Assembly (NCBI RefSeq): GCF_001412575.1
Contig: NZ_CP011834.1
Span: 930,001-994,000, forward strand
Reading direction: 5' to 3'
DNA from: Limnohabitans sp. 103DPR2
Lineage (GTDB): Bacteria; Pseudomonadota; Gammaproteobacteria; Burkholderiales; Burkholderiaceae_C
DNA length: 64,000 bases
The notes beneath the pieces are model-generated. The model did no database searches, was not told the origin of the DNA, and was given only the letters and a program-made list of their open reading frames with translations. Below are positions 32,665-42,124 of the stretch, piece by piece. Made by a program: the position numbers and the translations under genes. The number at the start of each line of letters is the position of its first letter. The first letter of the stretch is position 1.

Positions 32665-32877
32665 ATGAGCGAACAACTCAAAGCGACAGGCCCAGCTTCT
32701 TACTTTCCATCCATTGAAAAGAAATACGGGCAACCCATAGACCATTGGATCAAGCTTGTGAAGCAACATAAATGTTTGAAACACATGGAACTTGTGAGTT
32801 GGCTGAAGAGTGAACACGGCATGGGTCACGGGCACGCCAATGCCATCGTTGCGTATTGTCTTGCACAGCAGAAATAA
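32665..32877 (+). CDS. DUF4287 domain protein
   Basis: 70 aa. The pattern ASYFPSIEKKYGQPI, KHMELVSWLKSEHG and GHGHANAIVAY is that of DUF4287, short helical proteins widespread in bacteria, often called DUF4287 or DUF5655-associated. Function unknown. ACGAG precedes the ATG. Confidence 0.8.
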   Translation: MSEQLKATGPASYFPSIEKKYGQPIDHWIKLVKQHKCLKHMELVSWLKSEHGMGHGHANAIVAYCLAQQK

Positions 32878-32964
32878 GCCCTTGCTTAATACTGATACCT
32901 CAACACTTCAATTTGAATGAAAATGATTCAAGTTGCTAAAACCCATTAACCAAAGGAAAAATCA

Positions 32965-33348
32965 ATGTTCAGTCACGTGATGGTCGGCGCCAATGACCTC
33001 GAGGCATCCAAAAAGTTTTACGACGCAGTGCTTGGCACTTTGGGCATCGGCCCTGGTGTGATCAATAACAACACGCGTTATTTCTACCGCACCCCCAAGG
33101 GTTCTTTTTCCATCACCCAACCTCTGGACGGCCAGCCCGCTACGCCCGCCAATGGTGGCACGATTGGCTTTCTGGCAGAAACACTAGAGCAAGTCCACGC
33201 ATTTCATGCAGCCGGCATTGCCAACGGTGGAACGCCCTGTGAAGATCCACCAGGACCCCGTGAAGGTTCATTTGGCACTTTGAATTTGGCCTACCTTCGC
33301 GATCCCATTGGCAACAAGATTTGCGTTTTGCATCGTCCTGCCAAGTAA
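32965..33348 (+). CDS. VOC family (glyoxalase/bleomycin resistance-like) protein
   Basis: 127 aa with two beta-alpha-beta-beta-beta modules. The first begins FSHVMVGANDLEASKKFYD with the metal-position His, the second ends YLRDPIGNKICVLHR. The metal-ligand pattern fits lyases or dioxygenase-like members of the family; the substrate is unknown. AAAGGAAAAA precedes the ATG. It is not obviously in an operon. Confidence 0.85.
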   Translation: MFSHVMVGANDLEASKKFYDAVLGTLGIGPGVINNNTRYFYRTPKGSFSITQPLDGQPATPANGGTIGFLAETLEQVHAFHAAGIANGGTPCEDPPGPREGSFGTLNLAYLRDPIGNKICVLHRPAK

Positions 33349-33390
33349 GCTTGCAGAAAAAATTCAGACAACTTACCAAAGACATTCAAG

Positions 33391-33837
33391 ATGCATTCAA
33401 TTCAAGCTACTTTCACTGCACTGGCTTTGTGTGCCGTTGCTGCTTCTTCTGCACTTGCGCAAAGCGACTTTGCGCATGTGGCGGCCAAAGAGTCAGGCGC
33501 CAAAGTTACCGCTTCCGGATTGGTGTTCCGATCGTTGCAAGACGGACAGGGCGCAAGTCCTTCCGCCACCGATAAGGTGAAAGTGCATTACCGCGGTACG
33601 TTTCCCGATGGCAAGGAATTTGACAGCTCCTACAAGCGCAATCAGCCCATCGACTTTCCATTGAACGCTGTCATTCCTTGCTGGACCGAAGGTGTTCAAT
33701 TGATGAAGGTGGGTGGCAAGGCCAAGTTGACATGCCCGCCAGGTATTGCCTATGGCGCCAGGGGTGCTGGTGGCGTCATTCCGCCCAACGCAACGCTGCA
33801 ATTTGAAGTTGAACTGATTGCCATTGCGGGTCGATAA
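33391..33837 (+). CDS. FKBP-type peptidyl-prolyl isomerase, periplasmic
   Basis: 148 aa with signal peptide (AVAASSALAQS). The FKBP domain includes VHYRGTFPDGKEFDSSY, VIPCWTEGVQLMKVGGKAKLTCP, AYGARGAGGVIPPNATL and a closing FEVELI. It speeds proline isomerisation in the envelope, as FkpA and FklB do. Trp in VIPCWTEG corresponds to the floor of the active site. Single-domain length, without the FkpA dimerisation helices. Confidence 0.92.
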   Translation: MHSIQATFTALALCAVAASSALAQSDFAHVAAKESGAKVTASGLVFRSLQDGQGASPSATDKVKVHYRGTFPDGKEFDSSYKRNQPIDFPLNAVIPCWTEGVQLMKVGGKAKLTCPPGIAYGARGAGGVIPPNATLQFEVELIAIAGR

Positions 33838-33881
33838 ATTCACGCCATCTTTTTGAAAACTGCCCAAAACTGACTCTACTC

Positions 33882-34349
33882 ATGTTTGATTTACCAACCC
33901 CCGAACTCAAATTCTTTGCCGATCTGTCGGTTCAAGTGGACAAGCCGCAAGAGGTTGGTGCCACTGTGCATGGGCAGCGCCGTGTCATCCCCATCTTGGG
34001 CGGCGAAGTTCATGGCAATGGCTGGACGGCCCGCGTGCTTCGCGGTGGTGCAGATTTTCAAATGATTGTGAATCAGAGTTTGGCAGAACTCGATGCAAGG
34101 TACGTTTTGGAAACGGATGCCGGCGATTTCATTTTTGTTCAAAATCGCGCTGTTCGCACTGCACCACCCGAGGTCATGGCGCGATTAATTCGCGGCGAGA
34201 AAGTAGACCCGCAACTTGTTTACTTCCGCTGCACACCCCAATTTGAAACAGCTTCAAAATCGCTGTCTTGGATCAGCGAAAAATTGTTCATTGGCACTGG
34301 TGCAAGGCATCCCGACAAAGTGGTCATGCGCTTTTTTGAAGTGATGTAG
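33882..34349 (+). CDS. DUF3237 family protein
   Basis: 155 aa. ILGGEVHGNGWTARVLRGGADFQ followed by LDARYVLETDAGDFIFVQNRAVR (split here by family spacing) is the pattern of DUF3237, small beta-barrel proteins near aromatic and carboxylate catabolism genes in Burkholderiales. No enzymatic function is established. It precedes, convergently, a Bug receptor gene. Confidence 0.8.
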   Translation: MFDLPTPELKFFADLSVQVDKPQEVGATVHGQRRVIPILGGEVHGNGWTARVLRGGADFQMIVNQSLAELDARYVLETDAGDFIFVQNRAVRTAPPEVMARLIRGEKVDPQLVYFRCTPQFETASKSLSWISEKLFIGTGARHPDKVVMRFFEVM

Positions 34350-34394
34350 TGCCCAAGTCCTAGGGCCTTGAGCACTGCGATAGGAACTCGTAGC

Positions 34395-35366
34395 TTATTC
34401 CGCGGTATAACCCGAAGCCTTAATAGGCGCTTCCCAACGCTTCAAGTGTGTGGCCTGCGAAGCTGTCAAAGCCGCGGCATTGGCATAACTAGGTACCAAT
34501 CCAAAGCCTTTGATGCGGTTTTGAATTTCAGGATTGTTCAAAGCTTGCGCCACAGCATCGCTGATCTTTTGTGTGCGGTCGGCTTGCATGCCGGCAGGGC
34601 CATACAAACCAAAGAAAGCATCGGCCACCACATTGATGCCGACTTCTTTCAAGGTGGGTACTTCGGGTAAAGCAGCAGAGCGTGATTCACCTGTCACAGC
34701 CACAATTTTCAGCTTGCCTGTTTTGTGGTGCTCGAGTGTTTCGGAGGCGGTGTCAATCATGACGGGAATTTGGCCACCTATGAGGTCTTGTGCGGCGGGC
34801 GCGCCACCTTTGTAGGCTACATGCGTCATGGGTGTGTTGGATTCTTGGGCCAACAACTGACCTGCAAAGTGAGGCACCGTGCCTGCGCCAGAGGTTGCGT
34901 AGTTGGCTTTGCCTGGATTGGCCTTCAGCCAGCCCATCAAAGATTTGATGTCTGTTGCGGGGGCACCGGGGCCTGTGGTGACTGCAAAGTCAAACGTGGT
35001 GACGCGCGCAATGGGCGAGAAATCTTTGACAGGGTCGTAGCCCAAGTTTTTGTACAACCAAGGCATGATGACCAAACCACCCGAGGGCACCAAGGCCAAG
35101 GTGTTGCCATCGGGATTGGCGCGCTTCAGTTCGCCAAGTGCAATGCGACCCGCGGCGCCGGGTTTGTTTTCGACGATGACGTTCTGATCGAGCGAGGTGC
35201 GCATGCGTTCGGCCAACAAACGGGCCACCACGTCAACAGAGCCACCTGGCGGAAAGCCCACGAGAATTTTCAAAGTCGGTTTGTCTTGTGCAATTGCAGT
35301 ACCCGAAAAGCCAGCCAATGCCATGCCAGCGCTCAACAGAGCAAGTTTCAAAAATTGACGCTTCAT
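34395..35366 (-). CDS. Bug/TctC family solute-binding protein
   Basis: 323 aa from the ATG at 35366, where the signal peptide MKRQFLKLALLSAGMALAG begins; an upstream in-frame start at 35477 would spoil the signal. Mature part: LKILVGFPPGGSVDVVARLL and VIVENKPGAAGRIAL. Convergent to DUF3237 and divergent from the amidohydrolase gene at 35492, with which it probably shares a pathway. Confidence 0.9.
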   Translation of the reverse strand: MKRQFLKLALLSAGMALAGFSGTAIAQDKPTLKILVGFPPGGSVDVVARLLAERMRTSLDQNVIVENKPGAAGRIALGELKRANPDGNTLALVPSGGLVIMPWLYKNLGYDPVKDFSPIARVTTFDFAVTTGPGAPATDIKSLMGWLKANPGKANYATSGAGTVPHFAGQLLAQESNTPMTHVAYKGGAPAAQDLIGGQIPVMIDTASETLEHHKTGKLKIVAVTGESRSAALPEVPTLKEVGINVVADAFFGLYGPAGMQADRTQKISDAVAQALNNPEIQNRIKGFGLVPSYANAAALTASQATHLKRWEAPIKASGYTAE

Positions 35367-35491
35367 GAGAATTCCTATCGTGGTGAAATCAATGGACAAC
35401 TGAAAAGACCAAGTTTGGCCATAATCAGGCACAAAGCCCATTGGGGTTTTCATGATGTCAGCCAAATATTCATTCAACGGAGACCAAGACC

Positions 35492-36475
35492 ATGTCAGTC
35501 ATTGATGTTCACACGCACATGTTTACCCCCAAGTGGCTGGAGCTGCTGAAAGCCGAAGGCGGCCAGTACAACATCAAAACAAGGCCAGACGGTCAGCAAG
35601 AGGTTTTTCGCGGGGACACACCGGTGGTCATTCCGCAAAAGGGTCATTTCGATTACGACCTGCGCATCAAGCACATGGACGCTGCAGGCATCGACATTTC
35701 AGTGGTGTCGCTCACTTGTCCCAATGTGTATTGGGGCAATGAAGAGATCAGCTGCCGTGCAGCCCGCGAGTCCAATGACACCATGGCCCAAGCGCAAACG
35801 ACCTACCCCGACCGCATTCGTTGGTTTACATCCTTACCCTGGGAATATCCTCAAAGGGCGATTGAGGAGCTAGACCGCACCTGCCGCAACGGCGCAAGCG
35901 GTGTGATGGTCTTGGCCAATATTTCTGGCAAAAGCCTGACCGATCCTATGTTTGCGCCCATTTGGGCCGAGATCGACAAACGCGGCTTGCCCGTGTTGGT
36001 ACACCCCACCGATCCGCCTGGCGTGGACATGATGGACATGACCAAATTCGATTTGAGCTGGTCTGTGGGTTTCATGTTTGACACCACGCTGGCCATCACG
36101 CGCATGATTTTTGAAGGCTTCTTTGACAAGTACCCCAAACTCAAAATCATTGCATCGCACGGCGGCGGCACCTTGCCCTATTTGGTGGGCCGATTTGAAA
36201 AAGGCGATGAAGTGGAAATTGCTTCACGCCGTCAAATGAAGCAAAAGCCCACAGACTACTTGCGTCACATTTACTACGACACCATCACTTACAACTTGGG
36301 TGCGTTGGAGTATTTGATCTCGGTGGTGGGACAAGACCACGTGATGTTTGGCACCGATTGGCCGCACCAAGTGCACGACACCAAAGGCTCGTTCGCCAAC
36401 ACGGCCAAGCTGTCCGACAAAGCCTGTGCAGCCATTCGCGGTAGCAATGCTGAACGCGTGTTCAACATCACTTAA
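35492..36475 (+). CDS. amidohydrolase family protein (ACMSD-like decarboxylase)
   Basis: 327 aa. Metal-binding residues of the ACMSD/gamma-resorcylate decarboxylase family are visible: DVHTHMF (H7, H9), LVHPTDPP (about H170), IASHGGGTLPYL (about H219) and MFGTDWPH (Asp about 290). These enzymes decarboxylate aromatic or semialdehyde acids without a redox cofactor or hydrolyse related lactones. The neighbours are two FAD hydroxylases and Bug receptors, so an aromatic acid intermediate is likely. The substrate cannot be fixed. Confidence 0.88.
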   Translation: MSVIDVHTHMFTPKWLELLKAEGGQYNIKTRPDGQQEVFRGDTPVVIPQKGHFDYDLRIKHMDAAGIDISVVSLTCPNVYWGNEEISCRAARESNDTMAQAQTTYPDRIRWFTSLPWEYPQRAIEELDRTCRNGASGVMVLANISGKSLTDPMFAPIWAEIDKRGLPVLVHPTDPPGVDMMDMTKFDLSWSVGFMFDTTLAITRMIFEGFFDKYPKLKIIASHGGGTLPYLVGRFEKGDEVEIASRRQMKQKPTDYLRHIYYDTITYNLGALEYLISVVGQDHVMFGTDWPHQVHDTKGSFANTAKLSDKACAAIRGSNAERVFNIT

Positions 36476-36488
36476 GCCACGACGATCG

Positions 36489-38150
36489 TCAGGCCATGGC
36501 AGTGGCCTGACCCTTCAGCAGGGCCATCAAGTCTTCTGCTGCATCGGGCAGGCTGTTGCCACGCCACACCACGTGTTGATCGGTTCTGCACAAAATCAAT
36601 TTGTGCTTGTAGGCTTCAGGAATTTGAGTTTGCTTGACCAAATCAACGAAGGTCATGGGCACATTCTGTGCCTTGGCTTGGTCTAAAAAGCCTTGCACAT
36701 CCACTGTGTCGTCCATGCGCAGCAGGCTGTAACCTTTGCCCAACAGGTCGTAAAGCGAAGTGCCGTCATCCAGCCAGAAATGAGGCGTACGGCAACCCGG
36801 CAGCGTGGAAGGTGTGAACGATCCCATGGAATAAGCTGGCGCAGCCTCTTCCTCATGCGCAATGATGGGTGAGCCTTCGTAGTAATAACCAAAGTTAAGA
36901 CCTTCGCAGCAAAATTGCTGAACGTTCAACTCGTAGGCTTCGTCACCTGTGGCTTTTCTAGCGGCTTCTCCCTCTGCGTCCATGGCTTCAATGTTGTGTG
37001 GCACGGCACGGCGTGCTTTGATCATTTTCTGCGCATGGTTCATCACGAAATGCGAGACTTGCTCTGTGATGGGGAAGCGCTCGGCTTCGTAGGCGTCCAA
37101 AATGGAGGGCGCTGCCCAGCCCTTGATGGCGGCGTCTAACAGCCATGCCAAGTTGGTGGCATCGGCAATGCCTGCATTCATGCCGTAGCCCGCATAGGGC
37201 ACCCACAAATGCGCTGCATCGCCTGCCAAAAACACGCGGCGATCGCGGAATTGGTTGGCCAACAAGCGACGACCCACCCAGTCTTCTTTGGTGATGACGT
37301 CGTACTTGAAATCGGCATCCACACCCAAAATGTTGCGAATCGATTGGTCACGGTCAACGGAGTCAAACTCGGGCTCGGTAGGGTGCAAATGGTTGTGCAC
37401 CAACCAGTTATCCTTGCCATCGATTGCAAACACGGTGCCGCACCGGCGGGTATTGACCGAGTAATAGCACCAAGCGGGTTTGCCTGGCAGCAAATGGATC
37501 AAATCGGGGGCGTGAATGTAGGTCGACTGAACGCGCTGAATCATTTCAGTGCCTTCTAACTTGGCACCTATCTTTTTGCGCACAAACGAACTGCCACCGT
37601 CGCAGCCCGCCACGTAACGTACGCGTACAGTTTGACTTTCTTGGGTGTCCAAATTCAGCAAGCTGACATTGACACCTTCTTCGTCTTGCACGATGTCGGT
37701 CACTTGGGTTCGGTTGCGCAAGCTCACGCCCTTGTGCGACACAGCATGCTTCAACAGCAAAGGTTCCAAATAGATTTGGTTGATGCGGTGCGGCGGCTCG
37801 GGTGTGTCCCAGCCTGTATCGGGACCTTGGGTTTCTGTATAACGCGTGCTTCTGCCGGGGATGGGAATGCGCGTCAGTTCCATGCCCGTCATGCTGGTGC
37901 GAAACACCACGTCGTTGGGGTAGTCTTCTGGCAAACCTGCAGCGCGCAATGTTGGCGCTATGCCCAGACGTCTGAAGTGCTCCATGCTGCGCGCTGAAAC
38001 GTGGTTGCATTTCACATTGGGTGGTTGGGCAAATTCCCGAATTTCAGCCATCAAGACGGTGACGCCGCGCTGCGCCAAATCGGTGGCCAGTGTTAAGCCC
38101 ACGGGGCCTGCGCCCACCACCAAGACATCGCTGTCAAATTTTGTAGACAT
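36489..38150 (-). CDS. FAD-dependent aromatic monooxygenase (MhpA/TfdB-like)
   Basis: 553 aa from the ATG at 38150. FAD-binding motifs: VLVVGAGPVGLTLATDLAQRG at the N-terminus (GxGxxG), the DG motif VAGCDGGSSFVRKKIG (about residue 190), and VFLAGDAAHLWVPYAGYGMN (about 320). A C-terminal thioredoxin-like domain follows, as in phenol-type hydroxylases. It is a clear paralogue of the enzyme at 44314-45990 (same PPHRINQ, VQSTYIHAP, WVPYAGYGMNAG blocks). It lies eight bases before a Bug gene on the same strand and probably hydroxylates the compound that receptor binds. Confidence 0.92.
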   Translation of the reverse strand: MSTKFDSDVLVVGAGPVGLTLATDLAQRGVTVLMAEIREFAQPPNVKCNHVSARSMEHFRRLGIAPTLRAAGLPEDYPNDVVFRTSMTGMELTRIPIPGRSTRYTETQGPDTGWDTPEPPHRINQIYLEPLLLKHAVSHKGVSLRNRTQVTDIVQDEEGVNVSLLNLDTQESQTVRVRYVAGCDGGSSFVRKKIGAKLEGTEMIQRVQSTYIHAPDLIHLLPGKPAWCYYSVNTRRCGTVFAIDGKDNWLVHNHLHPTEPEFDSVDRDQSIRNILGVDADFKYDVITKEDWVGRRLLANQFRDRRVFLAGDAAHLWVPYAGYGMNAGIADATNLAWLLDAAIKGWAAPSILDAYEAERFPITEQVSHFVMNHAQKMIKARRAVPHNIEAMDAEGEAARKATGDEAYELNVQQFCCEGLNFGYYYEGSPIIAHEEEAAPAYSMGSFTPSTLPGCRTPHFWLDDGTSLYDLLGKGYSLLRMDDTVDVQGFLDQAKAQNVPMTFVDLVKQTQIPEAYKHKLILCRTDQHVVWRGNSLPDAAEDLMALLKGQATAMA

Positions 38151-38158
38151 GTTGAACT

Positions 38159-39148
38159 TCAATTCAATTTGATATTGGCTTGGCGAATCACGCGCGCCCA
38201 TTTTTGGGTTTCGCTTTTGATGTATGCATCAAAGCCTTCGATCGACGTGGCAACAGGTTCCATGCCGTTTTGACGCATTTGCGATTTGATCGCTTCATCG
38301 TTCAAAGCTGCTGTGAATTCGGCGTGCAGGCGTTGAATGATTTGGGGCGGTGTGCCGGTAGGCGCCACCAAGCCAAACCAACCGGTAGAGTCATAGCCAG
38401 TGAGACCACTTTCAGACAAGGTGGGCACGTCGGGTAAATTGCTCAAGCGTTTGGGACTGGTCACCGCAAAGGCTTTGAGCTTGCCCGCTTTGATGTGGGG
38501 CAGTGCTGCTGCCAAATCGGTGATCGACAATTGAATTTGACCCGACAGCGTGTCCATGGCGGCAGGTCCAGAACCGCGGTAAGGCACTTCGATCAATTTG
38601 ACGTCGGCCATTTGGGTGAACAAGGCTGTCGACAGATGCATGGCGGTGCCATTGCCACCGTGGCCAATCGACACTTTGCCCGGTTGTGATTTGGCCAACG
38701 CAATCAGCTGCTGCAGGTTGTCGGCTGGCACTGAAGGATGACCCACCAGCACGAAGGGAATGGAGGCCAACATGGTGATGGGCGCAAAATCTTTGGTCAC
38801 ATCAAATGGCATTTGGGGGTAGAGGCTGACGTTGGCGGTCAGCCCGCCAGCAGCCCCTACGCCCAACACATAACCATCGGGTGCGGCTTTGGCCACTGCG
38901 GTTAAACCAATGTTGCCACCAGCACCAGGTCGGTTGTCTAAAACCAGTGGGTGTCCCAATTTATCGTTCAGGCGCGTGGACAAGATTCGGATGATGGCAT
39001 CCGAGCTGCCACCCGGGGGGAAGGTCACCACCACTTTGATGGGCTTGGTGGGATAGTCATTGGATTGTGCAAAGCCGCTTTGGCAAATCGTCAAGCCCAA
39101 TAAAGCGCTGAAGACCAAAGACTTCCATTGAATCATGCGACTGTACAT
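38159..39148 (-). CDS. Bug/TctC family solute-binding protein
   Basis: 329 aa from the ATG at 39148, preceded by AAGGAGC. Signal peptide ends near CQSGFAQS; the mature part has YPTKPIKVVVTFPPGGSSDA and LVLDNRPGAGGNIGLT. First gene of a minus-strand pair with the FAD monooxygenase that follows after eight bases. The divergent region 39149-39356 holds the promoters of this pair and of the next receptor gene. Confidence 0.92.
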   Translation of the reverse strand: MYSRMIQWKSLVFSALLGLTICQSGFAQSNDYPTKPIKVVVTFPPGGSSDAIIRILSTRLNDKLGHPLVLDNRPGAGGNIGLTAVAKAAPDGYVLGVGAAGGLTANVSLYPQMPFDVTKDFAPITMLASIPFVLVGHPSVPADNLQQLIALAKSQPGKVSIGHGGNGTAMHLSTALFTQMADVKLIEVPYRGSGPAAMDTLSGQIQLSITDLAAALPHIKAGKLKAFAVTSPKRLSNLPDVPTLSESGLTGYDSTGWFGLVAPTGTPPQIIQRLHAEFTAALNDEAIKSQMRQNGMEPVATSIEGFDAYIKSETQKWARVIRQANIKLN

Positions 39149-39356
39149 AAATGCTCCTTGAATTGGCGACAACTTTAGCGGTGCGTTTTTGCATTGGCAA
39201 TGGGTGGTTCAACCCATCCTCGCTATTCTTCAGCGCCACAAGAGCCAGAGCGCGTAGGTGTGTGACGGAAGCTCACAAACTTGGGGTTTTCATGCTTTGC
39301 CGCCCTTAAGGGGCGTGATAGCGTGACAACACAGTTTTTGTGGAAGTGACCTCATC

Positions 39357-40334
39357 ATGCAGATCCCCTTGATTCGCCAACTCATCCTCCTCTGCCTGCT
39401 GGGCTTGTTGCCTTTTGGCAGTTTTGCGCAAGAGTGGCCGGCCAAACCCATCCGCATCGTGGTGCCGTATCCAGCCGGCGGCGGTGTGGATGCCGCGGCC
39501 CGATTGGTCGCGCAGCATCTCACCACCGTGTTGGGTCAGTCCACCGTGATCGATCCCAAGCCAGGTGGCGGCACCGTGATCGGTGCGGACATGGTGGCAC
39601 GTGCAGCACCCGATGGTTACACCTTTCTGCTGACAGGTGGCTCCACCATGTCCCTGCTGCCCCTCACTCACCCTGGCAAGTTGCCCTTTGACCCATAGCA
39701 AGACTTTGCACCCGTCAGCATGGTGTCGCGTTTGCCTTTTTTCCTGATCACATCGCCGGTCAACAAGTACAACTCGCTGAAAGAGTTGATGGCCGATGCC
39801 AAATCCAAACCAGGCCAATTGCCATATGCCAGCAACGGCATCGGCTCCATGGGCCATGTGGGCACCGCCATGCTGACGCAAAGCGCTGGCGTGGACATGA
39901 TTCACGTGCCTTACCAAGGATTCCCGCCAGCCGTTTCCGACTTGGTCACGGGCCGTGTGGTGATGGTGATGGCCGACCTGGCGCCAGTCAAAGGGCAAAT
40001 TCAAGCGGGTACGTTGCGTGCCATGGCAGTGGCCTCGCATCAGCGCTCCCGCTTTATGCCAGAGGTGCCCACCTTGGCTGAAGCAGGCTATCCAGGCAAT
40101 GAGTTTGAAATTTGGTTGGCCTTGTATGCGCCTGCCAAAACGCCTGCCAACATTGTGGCGCGCGTTGGACAAGAAGTGAAAAAGTTCTTGGACATGCCCA
40201 GCACCCGCGAAGCCTTCAGCAAGCTGGGCCATGAAAGCGACAGTGCCGGCCCCGAGGTGGTTCGCCAAAGAATTGAATCTGAATTGAAATCGATGTTGCC
40301 CGTTGTCAAATCGGCTGGCCTCCTCAACAAATGA
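39357..40334 (+). pseudogene. Bug/TctC receptor interrupted by one in-frame TAG
   Basis: The frame runs from ATG 39357 (signal peptide ending FGSFAQE, then IRIVVPYPAGGGVDA) to 40334, but TAG at 39696-39698 splits it after KLPFDP. Downstream the same frame continues QDFAPVSMVSRLPFFL, exactly as expected for the family, where a Tyr or Phe is usual at the stop position, so a single base change explains it. It may be a recent pseudogene or a sequencing error; nothing else is damaged. Its last codons overlap the ThDP enzyme start. Confidence 0.85.
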
Positions 40335-42064
40335 CCATGACCGACACCTACACACGCACAGCTTCCCATGACTTGCTTCAAGGCTTGGTTGATTTAGGCA
40401 TTGACTATTTGTTTTGCAATTTGGGCACAGACCACGCCCCCCTGATTGAAGAGATGGCGCATTGGCGTGCACAAGGTCGCTCGTTTCCCAAACTGATCTT
40501 GTGTCCGCACGAGAACACGGCGGTTCACATGGCGGGCGGTTATGCCGTAGCAACAGGCCGCGGACAGGCGGTGCTGGTGCACGTGGATGCTGGCACTGCC
40601 AACGCGGCCATGGGCCTGCACAACCTGTGCCGCACACGGATTCCAGTGTTGTTGATTGCGGGTCGTGCGCCCATGAGCACATTCGATCAAGCCACGGGTG
40701 GTCGCGACACCTATGTGCATTTCATTCAAGAGCCTTTTGACCAAGCCAGTGTGGTTCGGCCCTATGTGAAATGGGAATACAACTTGGCATGGCCCGCCAT
40801 GGCGCATGAGGTTGTTTCAAGGGCAGGGGCGGTGATGCAAAGCGATCCAACAGGACCGGTGTACCTCACACTGCCCCGCGAGGTCTTGGCGGCGCCCGTA
40901 GATGCCAGCAGCATCGGTGCTTACGGTCATCAAAACCATTTGCCTGTGAAAGCGCAGGGTGCTGATTTGGCGGCGGTGCAAGCCATTGCGGACAAGTTGA
41001 TGGCTTCAGAAAATCCGATGCTGGTCACGGCCTATGCAGGCAGAAACCATGAGGCGCCTGCTTTGATTGAAAAATTGGCGACCTTGTGCGGCATGCGTGT
41101 TTGTGAGTTCAACACGATCTATCTGAACATCCGCCGAGATTCACCTTATTTTGCAGGCTACAACCCCGCAGCTTTTACAGAGCAGGCCGACTTTGGTTTG
41201 ATGGTTGACGTGGATGTGCCTTGGATTCCCAAAACAACGCGCGTCAATCCCAAAGCTTATTGGGCGCAGTTGGATGTCGATGCCATCAAGCGCGACATTC
41301 CGATGTGGGGCTTCCCCTTGAATGCACGCATCGAAGGCGACAGCGTCAAGTTACTCCAGCAATTGATTGCGGTCATTGAGCAAACAGCAAGTGCCGAATT
41401 CAAACGCAAAGCGCAAGCGCGTGGTCAAGCACTTCAACAGGCACATCAGTCCAATCAGCAGCGAGTGGCTGCATTGGCCAGTGCACCGGGCACCTTGAAT
41501 GCCATCAATCCGCACTACCTGTGTGCGGCATTGGCGCAACAAATCAAGCCGGACGATGTGATTTTGAATGAGGCCATTCGCAACACCATGGCGGTCTTTG
41601 AGCAAATTCCGCGTGAATTGCCAGGCAGTTTGGTCGGCCTGTCGGGCGGTGGACTTGGGTTTTCCGCAGGCACGGCTTTGGGCATTAAATTGGCGCAAGC
41701 TAAGAGCCGCGTGATTCATTTTGTGGGCGATGGTTCGTTTTACTTTAGCAACCCCAGTGCGGTGTATGCAGTGGCGCGTCAATACAACTTGCCCATCCTG
41801 ACGGTCCTTCTAGACAACGGCGGATGGTCGGCTGTGAAGGAGTCGACCTTGCGCATGTACCCCCAAGGGGAAGCGAAAGAGACCAATCAATTTGCTTCCG
41901 ATTTGGGTTACGGCACAGATTTCGCAGCCATTGCAGAAGCCGCAGGCGCGCATGGCGAGAGGCTGTCAGATCCAGCGGATGTTGCTGCCGCTGTGGCACG
42001 CTGCTTGGCGGCCTTGGACGCTGGACAAAGCGCACTGCTGCATGTGCGCATCACCCCACTCTAA
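40331..42064 (+). CDS. thiamine diphosphate enzyme (acetolactate synthase-like)
   Basis: 577 aa with the three-domain layout of ThDP decarboxylases. The catalytic Glu is in CPHENTAVHMAGGYA (about residue 58). The ThDP motif is GDGSFYFSNPSAVYAVA ending in LLDNGGW (D-N-G-G instead of N-N). The middle domain is typical. Members of this family with unknown roles are common next to Bug receptors; decarboxylation of a 2-oxoacid is the likely reaction. The start overlaps the receptor stop by four bases. Confidence 0.88.
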   Translation: MTMTDTYTRTASHDLLQGLVDLGIDYLFCNLGTDHAPLIEEMAHWRAQGRSFPKLILCPHENTAVHMAGGYAVATGRGQAVLVHVDAGTANAAMGLHNLCRTRIPVLLIAGRAPMSTFDQATGGRDTYVHFIQEPFDQASVVRPYVKWEYNLAWPAMAHEVVSRAGAVMQSDPTGPVYLTLPREVLAAPVDASSIGAYGHQNHLPVKAQGADLAAVQAIADKLMASENPMLVTAYAGRNHEAPALIEKLATLCGMRVCEFNTIYLNIRRDSPYFAGYNPAAFTEQADFGLMVDVDVPWIPKTTRVNPKAYWAQLDVDAIKRDIPMWGFPLNARIEGDSVKLLQQLIAVIEQTASAEFKRKAQARGQALQQAHQSNQQRVAALASAPGTLNAINPHYLCAALAQQIKPDDVILNEAIRNTMAVFEQIPRELPGSLVGLSGGGLGFSAGTALGIKLAQAKSRVIHFVGDGSFYFSNPSAVYAVARQYNLPILTVLLDNGGWSAVKESTLRMYPQGEAKETNQFASDLGYGTDFAAIAEAAGAHGERLSDPADVAAAVARCLAALDAGQSALLHVRITPL

Positions 42065-42124
42065 CTGAACGCCTCGTTAAAGATTGAGTTTTTCCAAAGC
42101 ATTGAGATTGAACAGGAAACAAAC

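Noticed and set aside
34725..35549. Open frame of 274 codons on the plus strand opposite the Bug gene at 34395-35366
   Set aside because: Low-complexity composition, antisense to a gene with signal peptide and Bug motifs, no start signals.
39306..40682. Long open frame of 458 codons on the minus strand opposite the broken Bug gene and the ThDP gene
   Set aside because: It is antisense to two genes with clear family motifs, its translation is rich in His, Cys, Trp and Gln without any known motif, and no ribosome binding site precedes it. It is a codon-bias shadow.
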